This document shows positions 6,830 to 15,381 of a DNA stretch of 62,317 nucleotides, piece after piece (position 1 is the first letter of the stretch; every line of letters begins with the position of its first letter). Position numbers and translations under genes: made by a program. A model generated the notes under the pieces. That model was given only the letters and a program-made list of their open reading frames with translations. It was not told the origin of the DNA and searched no databases. The stretch spans positions 1 through 62,317 of the forward strand of contig NZ_JANAFB010000020.1 of the NCBI RefSeq assembly GCF_024199905.1, in the 5' to 3' direction. Source of the DNA: Rothia santali (GTDB taxonomy: Bacteria; Actinomycetota; Actinomycetes; Actinomycetales; Micrococcaceae).

Positions 6830-7843
6830 TCAGATCCTGACGACCATCTTCCCGACGTTCTCCCCGCGCATCATGCCGAGGAACGCCGCGACCGCGTTCT
6901 CGACCCCCTCCACGACCGTCTCGTCGTAGGCGATCTCCCCCGCGGCGAGCCACGCGCCCATGCGCTCCTGGAACTCCCGCGCGAACCCGGCGTACTCGCC
7001 CAGCGTGAACCCCTGGAGCATGAGCGAGTTCTTGATGACGTTGGTCAGGTTGTCCGGTCCCGCGGCCCGGGCGCCGGCGTTGTACCCGCTGATGGCCCCG
7101 CACACGGCCACGCGGCCGCCGCGGTTGAGCACGTCGAGCGCGGCCTCGAGGTGGTCCCCGCCCACGTTGTCGAAGTAGACGTCGACGCCGTCCTCCCCGG
7201 CGGCCTCGGCCAGCTGTTCGCGGATGGGCGCGGCGCGGTAGTCCAGTGCGACGTCGTACCCGTACCTCTCCCGCAGCAGCGCCGCCTTCTCCGGGCCGCC
7301 CGCGGAGCCGATGACCCGCGAGGCGCCCAGCAGGCGCGCGATCTGCCCGACGGCGGTGCCCACCGCGCCCGCGGCGCCGGAGACGAACACCGAGTCCCCC
7401 TCGCGCAGGCGCGCCACCTGCGTGAGGCCGACGTAGGCCGTCATGCCGGTCAGGCCCAGCATACCCAGGTGCAGCGAGACCGGGACGCCCTCGACCTCGG
7501 GGACCGGGCGGAATGCTTCGCCCGGCCCCTGCGCCAGGTCGCGCCACCCCTGGTCGTGCAGCACGAGGGTGCCCGCCGGGAGCCGGGGGTCCTCCGAGGC
7601 GACAACCCGCCCCACGGCCCCGCCGGTCATGGCCTCCCCGACCTCGAAGGGCGGGATGTAGCTCGGGGCGTCCGACATGCGGCCGCGCATGTACGGGTCC
7701 ACGGAGACGAACTCGTTGCGCACGCGCACCTCGCCCTCGCGGAGGGCGGGCAGCTCGACGCGGACCAGGGAGAAGTCGTCCTCGACAGGCCACCCCTGAG
7801 GGCGGGAGGCGAGGTGGATCTGGGTGCTGACGTCTGAGGTCAT
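6830..7843 (-). CDS. NADP-dependent MDR oxidoreductase (CurA/LTB4DH type)
   Basis: A 337-residue zinc-free medium-chain dehydrogenase/reductase of the leukotriene B4 12-hydroxydehydrogenase / curcumin reductase group, which reduces activated C=C bonds with NADPH. Seen are the N-terminal SVDPYMRGRM motif, the catalytic-domain GLTGMTAY segment, the nucleotide motif SGAAGAVGTAVGQ and the VDVYFDNVGG segment. The ATG at 7843 gives MTSDVSTQ. The longer frame upstream is an artefact of open GC-rich sequence. It lies downstream of the DUF1304 gene on the same strand, with 122 bases of degenerate repeats between them. Confidence 0.9.
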   Translation of the reverse strand: MTSDVSTQIHLASRPQGWPVEDDFSLVRVELPALREGEVRVRNEFVSVDPYMRGRMSDAPSYIPPFEVGEAMTGGAVGRVVASEDPRLPAGTLVLHDQGWRDLAQGPGEAFRPVPEVEGVPVSLHLGMLGLTGMTAYVGLTQVARLREGDSVFVSGAAGAVGTAVGQIARLLGASRVIGSAGGPEKAALLRERYGYDVALDYRAAPIREQLAEAAGEDGVDVYFDNVGGDHLEAALDVLNRGGRVAVCGAISGYNAGARAAGPDNLTNVIKNSLMLQGFTLGEYAGFAREFQERMGAWLAAGEIAYDETVVEGVENAVAAFLGMMRGENVGKMVVRI

Positions 7844-7881
7844 CGGAAGGGTCCTTTCGGTAGGGGACGAGGGAGCGGGAG

Positions 7882-7957
7882 GGTGCGGATCGGTCGATCG
7901 CGGGCGGAACGGCCAAGCACGGGCGGCTCGGCCGACCGCGGACGGATCGGTCGGTCG
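7882..7957. repeat. Four degenerate 19-bp tandem units
   Basis: Units start at 7882, 7901, 7920 and 7939. For example, CGGGCGGCTCGGCCGACCG and CGGACGGATCGGTCGGTCG are similar at most positions. They fill the gap between the DUF1304 gene and the oxidoreductase gene and could space or regulate them. Confidence 0.55.
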
Positions 7958-7965
7958 CCGACTGA

Positions 7966-8352
7966 TCAGCCGATCACACCCAGCAGGAGCAGGATCAGCG
8001 CGAGCAGCGGCAGCGCGCCCTGCTTGGCAGCGGCGGCGCGCTGGGCGGGTGCGGTCGCGAACAGGACCGACGCCGCCAGGAGCATCGCCCCGAGGCCCGC
8101 GACCAGCAGCGCCGCACCGGCCGCCGTCGCGCCCGCGAGCGTCATGACGGCGCCCGCCGCGGCGATCAGGCCCAGGAACAGGTTGTAGAAGCCCTGGTTG
8201 AACGCCAGCTGGCGGGTGGCCCGGGCCTCCTCCTCGGTGGTGCCGAAGATCGCGCGGGCCCGCGGCGTCGTCCAGGCGAAGGACTCGAGGACGAAGATGT
8301 ACGCGTGCAGCGCGGCGGCCAGGAGGCCGAGGACGAGGCCGGCGATGATCAT
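7966..8352 (-). CDS. DUF1304-family membrane protein
   Basis: A 128-residue protein with four predicted membrane helices. It matches the DUF1304 pattern: an early acidic/aromatic segment (HAYIFVLESFAWTTPRARAIFG), then NQGFYNLFLGLIAAAG, then two Ala/Leu-rich helices. The function of the family is unknown. ATG 8352 has GGGAG upstream and lies 27 bases from a symmetric operator shared with the divergent TetR gene, so it is probably repressed by that protein. Confidence 0.85.
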   Translation of the reverse strand: MIIAGLVLGLLAAALHAYIFVLESFAWTTPRARAIFGTTEEEARATRQLAFNQGFYNLFLGLIAAAGAVMTLAGATAAGAALLVAGLGAMLLAASVLFATAPAQRAAAAKQGALPLLALILLLLGVIG

Positions 8353-8379
8353 GGTGTGCTCCCATTTTGAACTGAACGA

Positions 8380-8403
8380 TTCAGAATCTATCACCATTCT
8401 GAA
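8380..8403. promoter_or_regulatory. TetR-type operator in divergent promoter
   Basis: TTCAGAAT (8380-8387) and ATTCTGAA (8396-8403) form an 8-bp inverted repeat with an 8-bp spacer between the divergent DUF1304 and TetR genes. This is the usual size and position for a TetR-family operator controlling both directions. Confidence 0.65.
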
Positions 8404-8452
8404 CCGATTGGTACAATTAGAAGGAGGCACCACACGATCCGGGAGGTCCGCC

Positions 8453-9034
8453 ATGCCCCGCACCCAGAGCTTCGACACCGACGAGGCCGTCCGGCGCGCC
8501 CGGGACGTCTTCTGGCGCAACGGCTTCTCGGACACCTCCCTGCCCGACCTGGAGCGCGGGACGGGCCTGAACCGCTCGAGCCTCTACAACGTGTTCGGCT
8601 CCAAGCAGGGGCTCTACGAGGCGGTCCTGCACGACTACCTCCGCGAGGTCGTGGCCCCCGGGCTGCGCCGCTTCGAGCACGACGCCGTGGGCGAGGGCGC
8701 GCTGCGCGACTACTTCACCGCCCTGCGGAGGGCGGTGGCGGAGCACCGGGAGGGCGCCGGGCGGGACGGCTGCCTGCTGCTGAACTCGGCGGGCTCGGCG
8801 ATCGTGCGCGAGGGCGCGGTCCGGGACCTCGTCGCCGCCTACCACCGCCGGCTCTGCCGGTCCCTCCGGGCGGGGGTCGCGGCGCGCTGGCCGCACCTGG
8901 ACGACGCCGACGCCGGGCGCCGCGCCGTGCTGCTCGCCTCCTCGGCGAGCGCCGCCCTGACCCTCACCCGCGTGGACCTGGATCAGGCGCTGCTCAGCGT
9001 CGACGCCGCCCTGGGGATGATCGACGGCCCCTGA
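8453..9034 (+). CDS. TetR/AcrR-family regulator
   Basis: A 193-residue repressor with an N-terminal helix-turn-helix (FWRNGFSDTSLPDLERGTGL, then NRSSLYNVFGSKQGLY) and a C-terminal ligand domain containing GRDGCLLLNSAG. ATG 8453 follows GGGAGGT. An in-frame start further upstream would run through the operator and the divergent gene. It probably represses itself and the divergent DUF1304 gene. It converges on the gluconate permease gene, with only 25 bases between the two stops. Confidence 0.9.
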   Translation: MPRTQSFDTDEAVRRARDVFWRNGFSDTSLPDLERGTGLNRSSLYNVFGSKQGLYEAVLHDYLREVVAPGLRRFEHDAVGEGALRDYFTALRRAVAEHREGAGRDGCLLLNSAGSAIVREGAVRDLVAAYHRRLCRSLRAGVAARWPHLDDADAGRRAVLLASSASAALTLTRVDLDQALLSVDAALGMIDGP

Positions 9035-9059
9035 GCGGGGCGGGGCGAACCGGGCCGGC

Positions 9060-10460
9060 TCAGCCGAAAGCGGCCGCGGCGTAGAAGATGGCGACCGCGA
9101 CCGCGAAGCCGACCACGCCGATCAGGGTCTCCATCACGGTCCAGGTCTTCAGCGTCGTCTTCTCGTCCATCTGGAAGAAGCGGCCCACCAGCCAGAAGCC
9201 GGAGTCGTTGAAGTGGGAGAGGATCACCGATCCGGCGGCCACCGCGACGACCATCGCGGCGACCTGGACCTCGTTGTACCCGCCGGCCTGGACGCCCGCG
9301 GAGATCAGCCCGGCCGCCGTCGTCAGCGCGACCGTGGCGGAGCCCTGTGCGACCCGGAGGATGCCCGCGATCAGGAATCCGGCGAAGATCAGCGGGATGC
9401 CGAGGCCCTCGAGCGAGTCCGTCAGGGCGTCGCCGATGCCGGAGGTCCGCAGCACCCCGCCGAACATGCCGCCGGCGCCGGTGATCAGGATGACCGAGCA
9501 GACGGCCGGCAGCGCACCCTCCAGCGTCGACTGCACCGCGCTCTTGTCCCGCCCCCGGGCGCGGCCGAGCACCAGCGCCGCGACCAGCAGCGTGAGCAGC
9601 AGCGCCACGGGCGTCTGCCCCAGCAGCACCAGCCCCTGGAACCACGCCTGGTCCGAGACGTCCCCGCCGAGCGTGCCGGCGCTCTCCAGGGTGGTCAGGC
9701 CGGTGTTGGCGAAGATCAGGAGCATGGGCAGCAGCAGGATGCCCACCACGGTGCCCCAGTGCGGCGGGTCCGCGTGGTCCTCGGCCTCCTGGTCGCTGAA
9801 GATCGTGGGCACGGGCAGCTTGATGCGGCGGCCGATGTACTTGCTGAAGGCGTACACCGCGACCAGCCAGGTGGGGATCACGACGACCAGGCCCACCAGC
9901 AGCACCATGCCGACGCTGGCGCCGAAGAACGACGCGGCCGTGACGGGACCCGGGTGCGGCGGGACGAAAACGTGCATCACGGAGAACGCGCCGACGGCGG
10001 GGATCCCGTACAGGAGCATCGAGCCGCCGACCCAGCGGGCCACGGAGAAGACCACCGGCAGCATGACCACCAGGCCGGCGTCGAAGAAGATGGGGAAGCC
10101 GAACAGCAGCGAGGCCACGCCCAGCGCGAGCGGCGCGCGCCGCTCCCCGAAGACGGAGATCAGCTGGTGCGCGAGCGCCCGCGCTCCCCCGGAGACCTCC
10201 AGCAGGGCGCCGAGCATGGCCCCCAGGCCGACCAGCAGCGCGACGTCGGCGAGGGTCCCGCCGAAGCCGTCCAGCATCACGTCCACGATTGACCCCAGGG
10301 GGATCGTCGCGACCGCGGTGAGGAGGCTGACGAGGATCAGCGCGGGGAAGGCGTGCAGCTTGAGCTTCATGATCAGCACCAGCAGCAGCGCGATGGCCGC
10401 GGCGGCGATCAGGAGCAGCGGCACCGCTCCGAGGGTGGGGGTCCAGCCGTCGATCTCCAT
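9060..10460 (-). CDS. gntP: Gluconate permease (GntP family)
   Basis: A 466-residue polytopic permease of the GntP gluconate:H+ symporter family with about 12-14 hydrophobic segments. Conserved stretches include FGFPIFFDAGLVVMLP and HVFVPPHPGPVTAASFF, which belong to this family's core. It follows the gluconokinase gene on the same strand after 9 bases, so the pair forms an operon for uptake and phosphorylation of gluconate. No GntR-type regulator is nearby. Confidence 0.9.
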   Translation of the reverse strand: MEIDGWTPTLGAVPLLLIAAAAIALLLVLIMKLKLHAFPALILVSLLTAVATIPLGSIVDVMLDGFGGTLADVALLVGLGAMLGALLEVSGGARALAHQLISVFGERRAPLALGVASLLFGFPIFFDAGLVVMLPVVFSVARWVGGSMLLYGIPAVGAFSVMHVFVPPHPGPVTAASFFGASVGMVLLVGLVVVIPTWLVAVYAFSKYIGRRIKLPVPTIFSDQEAEDHADPPHWGTVVGILLLPMLLIFANTGLTTLESAGTLGGDVSDQAWFQGLVLLGQTPVALLLTLLVAALVLGRARGRDKSAVQSTLEGALPAVCSVILITGAGGMFGGVLRTSGIGDALTDSLEGLGIPLIFAGFLIAGILRVAQGSATVALTTAAGLISAGVQAGGYNEVQVAAMVVAVAAGSVILSHFNDSGFWLVGRFFQMDEKTTLKTWTVMETLIGVVGFAVAVAIFYAAAAFG

Positions 10461-10469
10461 GCGGGGCTC

Positions 10470-11105
10470 CTAACGGTCGGCGGCGCGGTCGGCGGCGCCC
10501 TCCGGGCGGGCGGCGGCCTCGGAGCGGGCGGCAGCCTCGCGGTGAGGGCGGGCGGCGTCCGGGCCCGCATCGGGGCGGGCGCCGACGTGGTCCGGAAGCC
10601 GCCGCATGATCTCCCGCAGCTCCTCGTCGAGGGGCGCGGCGACGTCGACGGCGAACCCGTTCTCGTCCGGCCCCAGCGGCTCGAGCGTGTCCAGCTGCGA
10701 GTCCAGCAGGGCCTGCGGGAAGAAGTGCCCCTCCCGGCCGCCGAGCCGCGAGGAGATCAGCTCCCGCGACCCCGAGAGGTGGACGAAGACGGTCACGGCG
10801 CCGCTGTCCGCCAGCACGTCCCGGTAGGAGCGCTTGAGCGCGGAGCAGGTGACCACCAGGGCGTTGCCCTCTTGCGCCTCCCGGCGCATGGCGGCCACGA
10901 TGAGGTCGAGCCACGGCCAGCGGTCCGCGTCGGTGAGCGGCGTGCCCGCCGCCATCTTCCGGACGTTGGCCTCGGGGTGCAGGGCGTCGCCCTCCACGAA
11001 TCGGGTGCCCAGCTCGCGGGCGAGCGCCTCGGCCACCGAGCTCTTGCCGGTGCCGGACACCCCCATGACGATGACGTGGGCCGGCTGCGGTGATGAGGAG
11101 CTCAT
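10470..11105 (-). CDS. gntK: Gluconokinase
   Basis: A 211-residue kinase that phosphorylates gluconate to 6-phosphogluconate for the pentose phosphate pathway. The P-loop GVSGTGKSS is at about residues 15-23, followed by FVEGDALHPEANVRKM, the LTDADRWPW motif, TCSALKRSYRD and EGHFFPQALLDSQ, all typical of GntK. The last 40 residues or so are an Arg/Ala/Glu-rich tail that family members usually lack. It is the first gene of a two-gene operon with gntP. Confidence 0.93.
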   Translation of the reverse strand: MSSSSPQPAHVIVMGVSGTGKSSVAEALARELGTRFVEGDALHPEANVRKMAAGTPLTDADRWPWLDLIVAAMRREAQEGNALVVTCSALKRSYRDVLADSGAVTVFVHLSGSRELISSRLGGREGHFFPQALLDSQLDTLEPLGPDENGFAVDVAAPLDEELREIMRRLPDHVGARPDAGPDAARPHREAAARSEAAARPEGAADRAADR

Positions 11106-11142
11106 GGGCCGATTCTGCCAGCTCCGGGGCGGGAAACCGGGG

Positions 11143-12072
11143 TCATCCCCGCAGTGCCCGTGCCGCGGTGGCCCGGACGGCGTCGGTGAGGCTCTCCAGC
11201 GCGGGCGAGGCGATGGTCCAGCGTTGCCAGAAGATGGCGACGTCGATGGGCCGCTCGACCAGGCGGACCAGCCGCCCCGACTCCAGCTCGCCCGCGCACT
11301 GCTGCTCGGGGATCCCGCCCCACCCCAGGCCGAGCTCGACCGCGCGGTGGTACTCCGTGGAGGAGGGGATGAACACGCGGGGCGCGTGGTGCTGGGGGCG
11401 CAGTCCGTGCTCCGCGGCGAGCAGCTCCGCCATCGCGTCCAGGCCGATGTCCTTGCGGTCGAAGCGCACCGAGGGGGCCGCGGCGAGCTGCTCCTCGGTG
11501 ATCCCGCCGCGGGGCGGGGCGGGCGGCGTCGCGAATCCGGGGAAATACGCGTCCACGAACTCGGCCGAGGCCGCGATCCAGTAGCGCATGGTCCCCAGCC
11601 GCTCCACCGAGCAGCCCTGCACCGGCTGCGGGTCGGCGGTCAGCGCGGCCATCACCGCGCCGGAGCGCAGCAGGGCCGAGGAGTGCATCTCGTCCTCGCG
11701 GCGGACCTCGCAGAAGATGCGCTCGGCGCGGGGCACGGCGGCGACGGCGTCGAGGAACCAGGTCGCGAGGGAGTCGGAGTTCGCCGCGACCGCGAGGCGG
11801 CGATCGCCGGGCTCGCCGGTGAGCTCGCGCTGGGCCTCGAGGGTGAGCTGCTCGATCTGCTGGGCCAGGCGCAGCACCGTGCGGCCGGCGTCGGTGGGCT
11901 CCACGGGGTTGCTGCGCCGGAGCAGGACCTGCCCGCTGGCCTGCTCCATGGCCTTGATGCGTTGGGAGATCGCCGACGCCGTGACCCGCAGGACCAGCGC
12001 GGCCTCCTCGAAGGTCTGCTCCTCGACGACGGTGGCGAACGTGTGCAGCTGCTCGGTGGTGAACCTCTTCAT
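11143..12072 (-). CDS. lysG: LysG/ArgP-type LysR regulator
   Basis: A 309-residue LysR-family activator of the ArgP/LysG group. The N-terminal helix-turn-helix is in TFATVVEEQTFEEAALVLRV and ASAISQRIKAMEQ; the rest is the substrate-binding domain that senses basic amino acids. It is divergent from the LysE exporter gene with 82 bases between them, the standard LysG/LysE arrangement, in which lysine or arginine bound to LysG switches on export. The shared region contains TCTCCT twice at a 10-bp spacing (12090-12105). Confidence 0.9.
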   Translation of the reverse strand: MKRFTTEQLHTFATVVEEQTFEEAALVLRVTASAISQRIKAMEQASGQVLLRRSNPVEPTDAGRTVLRLAQQIEQLTLEAQRELTGEPGDRRLAVAANSDSLATWFLDAVAAVPRAERIFCEVRREDEMHSSALLRSGAVMAALTADPQPVQGCSVERLGTMRYWIAASAEFVDAYFPGFATPPAPPRGGITEEQLAAAPSVRFDRKDIGLDAMAELLAAEHGLRPQHHAPRVFIPSSTEYHRAVELGLGWGGIPEQQCAGELESGRLVRLVERPIDVAIFWQRWTIASPALESLTDAVRATAARALRG

Positions 12073-12154
12073 GACCCCCCATCATAAGATCTCCTCAGGT
12101 CTCCTAAAAAAGCTTAGCTGTACTGATCCGAGCGGGCTCCCTAGCGTAGGGGGC

Positions 12155-13018
12155 ATGGTCGCTGAACTCCCCCTCATCCTCATGGGCGCGGGCACCACGC
12201 TCGCCCTCATCGTCGCCATCGGTGCGCAGAACGCCTTCATCCTCAAGCAGGGCATCATGGGCCGCACCATCCTGCCCGTCATCGTCTTCTGCGCGCTGGC
12301 CGACGTGCTGCTCTACGCCGTGGGCGTCTCCGGGATGGGGTTCCTGGTGGAGCGGACCCCGTGGGTGCTGACGGTGCTGAAGTGGGGCGGCGTCGCCTTC
12401 CTGCTCGGGTACGGCGCGATGGCCGCGCGGCGGGCGATCCGGCCCTCCGGGGAGGCGCTGGTGGTGCCGCGCGAGGCGGCGGGCCGGGGCGCCGGGGCCG
12501 TGGCGGACGGCGTCGGCGGCGCAGTGGCGGATGCGCCGGCGGGCGGCACGCGCGGAACGACCGCCGACGGTGCGCGCGGAGCGAGCGCGGATGGCGGGCG
12601 CGGAACGGCCACCGGCGTCCTGGACCGCGTCGAGGCGCCCGCGGCGTCGGCGGGCGCAGCACCCGTGCCCGCCGGCGAGGCGACCCCCGGGGGCGCCGGC
12701 CCGGGCCCCCGCCGCGGCCCCCGCCGCCGCGAGCTGACCGCCGCCCTGCTGACCTGCGCCGCCATCACCTTCCTGAACCCGCACACCTACCTCGACACCG
12801 TGGTGCTCGTCGGCTCGGTGGCCAACCAGCACGGGGAGGACGGCCGCTGGTGGTTCTTCGTCGGCTCCTGCCTCGGCTCCGCGGTGTGGTTCGTGGCCCT
12901 CGGGTACGGCGCCCGGCTGCTGCGGCCGCTCTTCGCCCGCCCGCTCACGTGGCGGCTGCTGGACGCCGGGATCGCCGTGCTCATGCTCTTCATCGCCGGG
13001 AACCTGATCCTCCACTAG
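12155..13018 (+). CDS. lysE: LysE-family amino acid exporter with enlarged loop
   Basis: A 287-residue LysE/ArgO transporter that would export L-lysine and/or L-arginine. The first three helices (about residues 5-90, including IVAIGAQNAFILKQG) and the last three (about 195-287, including TFLNPHTYLDTVVL) match the family. Between them, at about residues 97-192, is an Ala/Gly/Pro/Arg-rich cytoplasmic loop far longer than in C. glutamicum LysE, which is about 233 residues in total. A TAGCGT hexamer at 12142-12147 lies only 7 bases before the ATG, so the mRNA may be leaderless. Confidence 0.9.
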   Translation: MVAELPLILMGAGTTLALIVAIGAQNAFILKQGIMGRTILPVIVFCALADVLLYAVGVSGMGFLVERTPWVLTVLKWGGVAFLLGYGAMAARRAIRPSGEALVVPREAAGRGAGAVADGVGGAVADAPAGGTRGTTADGARGASADGGRGTATGVLDRVEAPAASAGAAPVPAGEATPGGAGPGPRRGPRRRELTAALLTCAAITFLNPHTYLDTVVLVGSVANQHGEDGRWWFFVGSCLGSAVWFVALGYGARLLRPLFARPLTWRLLDAGIAVLMLFIAGNLILH

Positions 13019-13184
13019 GCTGGCGAACGTCCCTCCCGCCGGGCGGGCCGCCCACCGCACGGCGTCGGGCCCCTCCCCCGCGAGGCCGCACCCGCCCCGG
13101 GGAGCCCGCCCGTCCCGGGCCCCGCCCGCACCACGGCGCACCCTCCGGCCCGCCGCCACCCCCAGCAGATTCAGAGGTCGCCCC

Positions 13185-14594
13185 ATGCGCATCGCCATCT
13201 TCGGCTCCGGCTACGTCGGCCTGGTCACCGGGGCCTGCCTGGCCGACGGCGGCCACCACGTCACCTGCGTCGACGTCGACTCCGAGCGCGTCGCCCGGCT
13301 CCGCGCCGGCGAGTCGCCGATCTGGGAGCCCGGCCTCGAGGAGCTGCTGCGCGGCAACCTCGCGCAGGGCCGGCTGGAGTTCACCGACGACCCCGCGGAG
13401 GCGCTCGAGGACGCGCGCGTGGCCTTCGTCGCGGTCGGCACTCCGCAGGCGCCCGACGGCTCCGCGGACCTGAGCTACGTGGACGACGTCGCCCGCCGGA
13501 TCGGCGAGCTCGCCCGGCGGGACCTGCTGGTGGTCAACAAGTCGACCGTGCCGGTGGGCACGGCCGCGCGCGTGCGGGCGCTGATCGAGGAGGGGCTGGC
13601 GGCGCGCGGGGCCGGCCACCGGGTCGGGGTCGCCTCCAATCCGGAGTTCCTCAAGGAGGGCGCGGCGATCGCGGACTTCAAGCACGGCGACCGGATCGTC
13701 GTCGGCACCGAGGCGGCCGAGGACGAGGAGCTGCTGCGCCTGGTCTACGAGCCCTTCAACCGCCAGCGCGAGAAGATCATCGCGATGGACATCCCCTCGG
13801 CGGAGCTGACCAAGTACGCCGCCAACGCGATGCTGGCCGCCAAGATCAGCTTCATGAACGAGATCGCCGCGATCTCCGAGGCGGCCGGCGCGGACATCGA
13901 GCGGGTGCGCCAGGGCATCGGCTCCGACCCGCGGATCGGCTACCAGTTCCTCTACGCCGGCGCCGGCTACGGCGGCTCGTGCTTCCCCAAGGACGTCGCG
14001 GCCCTGGCCCACACGGCCCGGCAGGCCGGCTGCGAGCCGCGGATCCTCGACGCCGTCGAGGCCGTCAACGCCCACCAGAAGGGCACGCTGCTGCGCCGCC
14101 TGGACGAGCTGCTCCCCGGCCTGGCGGGCCGGACCGTGGCGGTCTGGGGCCTGGCCTTCAAGCCCCGGACCGACGACGTCCGCGAGGCCCCGGCCCTGCA
14201 CCTGGTCCGCGGGCTGCTCGCGGCGGGCTGCACGGTGCGGGCCTACGACCCGGTGGCTGCGGGCACCTTCGCCGCCGCCCTGGGCGAGGAGGCGGCGCGC
14301 GTGGAGTTCACCGACTCGGCGCTCGACGCGGCACGGGGCGCCGACGCCCTCGCCATCTGCACCGAGTGGGAGGAGTTCCGCGCGTTCGACGCCGAGGGCC
14401 TCGCCGAGCGCATGGCCGGCCGGCTGATCGTGGACGGCCGCAACCTCTACGACCCGGCGCGCGTGGCCGCGGCCGGCTTCGCCTACGCTTCCGTGGGCCG
14501 CCGGACCGCGGGCCTTCCGGCGGAGGAGGGGGCCGGTCAGCCGCCGGCGGGCAGCCCCAGCCGCGCCGCGATCCCGGCGTCGATCCGCTCGTAG
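13185..14594 (+). CDS. ugd: UDP-glucose 6-dehydrogenase
   Basis: A 469-residue enzyme that oxidises UDP-glucose to UDP-glucuronate with two NAD+. The N-terminal Rossmann motif is FGSGYVGLVTGACLADGG, SNPEFLKEG precedes the central domain, and the catalytic cysteine (about C266) is in GYGGSCFPKD. The C-terminal UDP-binding domain begins near WGLAFKPRTDDVREAP. The last 20 or so residues extend beyond the family's usual end and overlap the 3' end of the convergent gene by 58 bp. It opens the surface polysaccharide locus. Confidence 0.93.
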   Translation: MRIAIFGSGYVGLVTGACLADGGHHVTCVDVDSERVARLRAGESPIWEPGLEELLRGNLAQGRLEFTDDPAEALEDARVAFVAVGTPQAPDGSADLSYVDDVARRIGELARRDLLVVNKSTVPVGTAARVRALIEEGLAARGAGHRVGVASNPEFLKEGAAIADFKHGDRIVVGTEAAEDEELLRLVYEPFNRQREKIIAMDIPSAELTKYAANAMLAAKISFMNEIAAISEAAGADIERVRQGIGSDPRIGYQFLYAGAGYGGSCFPKDVAALAHTARQAGCEPRILDAVEAVNAHQKGTLLRRLDELLPGLAGRTVAVWGLAFKPRTDDVREAPALHLVRGLLAAGCTVRAYDPVAAGTFAAALGEEAARVEFTDSALDAARGADALAICTEWEEFRAFDAEGLAERMAGRLIVDGRNLYDPARVAAAGFAYASVGRRTAGLPAEEGAGQPPAGSPSRAAIPASIRS

Positions 14595-15325
14595 ACCTCC
14601 GGCGCGTAGTGGAAGGGCGCGAGCCCCCACTTGTGCTCGGGGTCCGCGTGGACGGGGCCCTCCACGCTCAGGACGTCGAAGCCCAGCTCGCGCAGCCGCG
14701 CGTAGTACGGCCGGTAGAGCCGGTTGGCCTCGGCGGAGGTCAGCCCCATGCTCGGCGGCACGGGCTCCCCGCCCAGCGCGGCCTCGGCCCAGGGCACCTC
14801 CAGGACCACGGTCCGCTCGAACAGGCCCGCGGCCCGCAGCCGCTCGGCGAACTCCGCGGCGGCGTCGCTCCAGGCCGCGAGGTGGTCCCCGGAGCCGAAC
14901 CCGATGAGCTGGTCCTCGGGCAGCAGCTCCATCAGGCCCGTGCCCATGATGTCCACGGAGCGGGTGACCACGCCGCCCTCGAGGAACCAGTAGGCGCCGT
15001 GCCGCTCGTCCACGAGGTCCCACACGAGCAGGTCGAGCGGGCCGGCGTCGTCGAGCTGCTCCATGACGTCGCCCGCCCAGTCGCTGCGGACCATGCGCTC
15101 CTGGAAGGCGTGCTCCATGCGGAAGTCCTCGGGCAGCAGGCCGGTGGCGTCGTGGCCGGCCGAGAGCAGCGACTGGCGCGCGACGTAGGCCGTCAGCTCG
15201 TGGCGCTCGTCCCGGCCGGGCAGCACCTCGTAGGCGTCCCGGGACACGCACGAGCCGTAGATGAACACGCGCCGCGGCGCGCCCGTTGCTTCAGGTCCCA
15301 GAACCATACTCCCGTCGGTCTTCAT
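14537..15325 (-). CDS. DUF6270-type protein of polysaccharide locus
   Basis: A 262-residue protein of unknown function. It begins with RRVFIYGSCVSRDAYEVL, the GSC-x-RD pattern I associate with DUF6270 proteins found in cell-envelope gene clusters; the fold may be SGNH-hydrolase-like, with the Ser/Asp positions unproven. Conserved-looking segments are LLVWDLVDERHG and HYAPEVYERI. I chose ATG 15325 (MKTDGSMV) because longer frames run through the palindromic promoter; ATG 15307 is also possible. It is divergent from the glycosyltransferase at 15382 and overlaps ugd tail to tail. Confidence 0.75.
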   Translation of the reverse strand: MKTDGSMVLGPEATGAPRRVFIYGSCVSRDAYEVLPGRDERHELTAYVARQSLLSAGHDATGLLPEDFRMEHAFQERMVRSDWAGDVMEQLDDAGPLDLLVWDLVDERHGAYWFLEGGVVTRSVDIMGTGLMELLPEDQLIGFGSGDHLAAWSDAAAEFAERLRAAGLFERTVVLEVPWAEAALGGEPVPPSMGLTSAEANRLYRPYYARLRELGFDVLSVEGPVHADPEHKWGLAPFHYAPEVYERIDAGIAARLGLPAGG

Positions 15326-15328
15326 AGC

Positions 15329-15352
15329 GGACCAGTCTATATAGACTGGTCC
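15329..15352. promoter_or_regulatory. 24-bp perfect palindrome in divergent promoter
   Basis: The 24 bases centred on TATATA are a perfect palindrome, with inner core AGTCTATATAGACT (15334-15347). It contains a TAGACT -10-like hexamer in each direction (15342-15347 rightward, 15339-15334 leftward), two bases apart. It lies 4 bases from the DUF6270 start and 30 from the glycosyltransferase start. It is either an operator or two back-to-back promoters. Confidence 0.6.
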
Positions 15353-15381
15353 CCGCCCCATCTTCTCACCCGGAAGGCCCC

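Noticed and set aside
6180-6929. Rightward frames across the heptamer repeat
   Set aside because: They translate the GGGGTCC array into GSGVRGP-type repeats and cross the antisense of the small membrane protein gene; no start site or family is evident.
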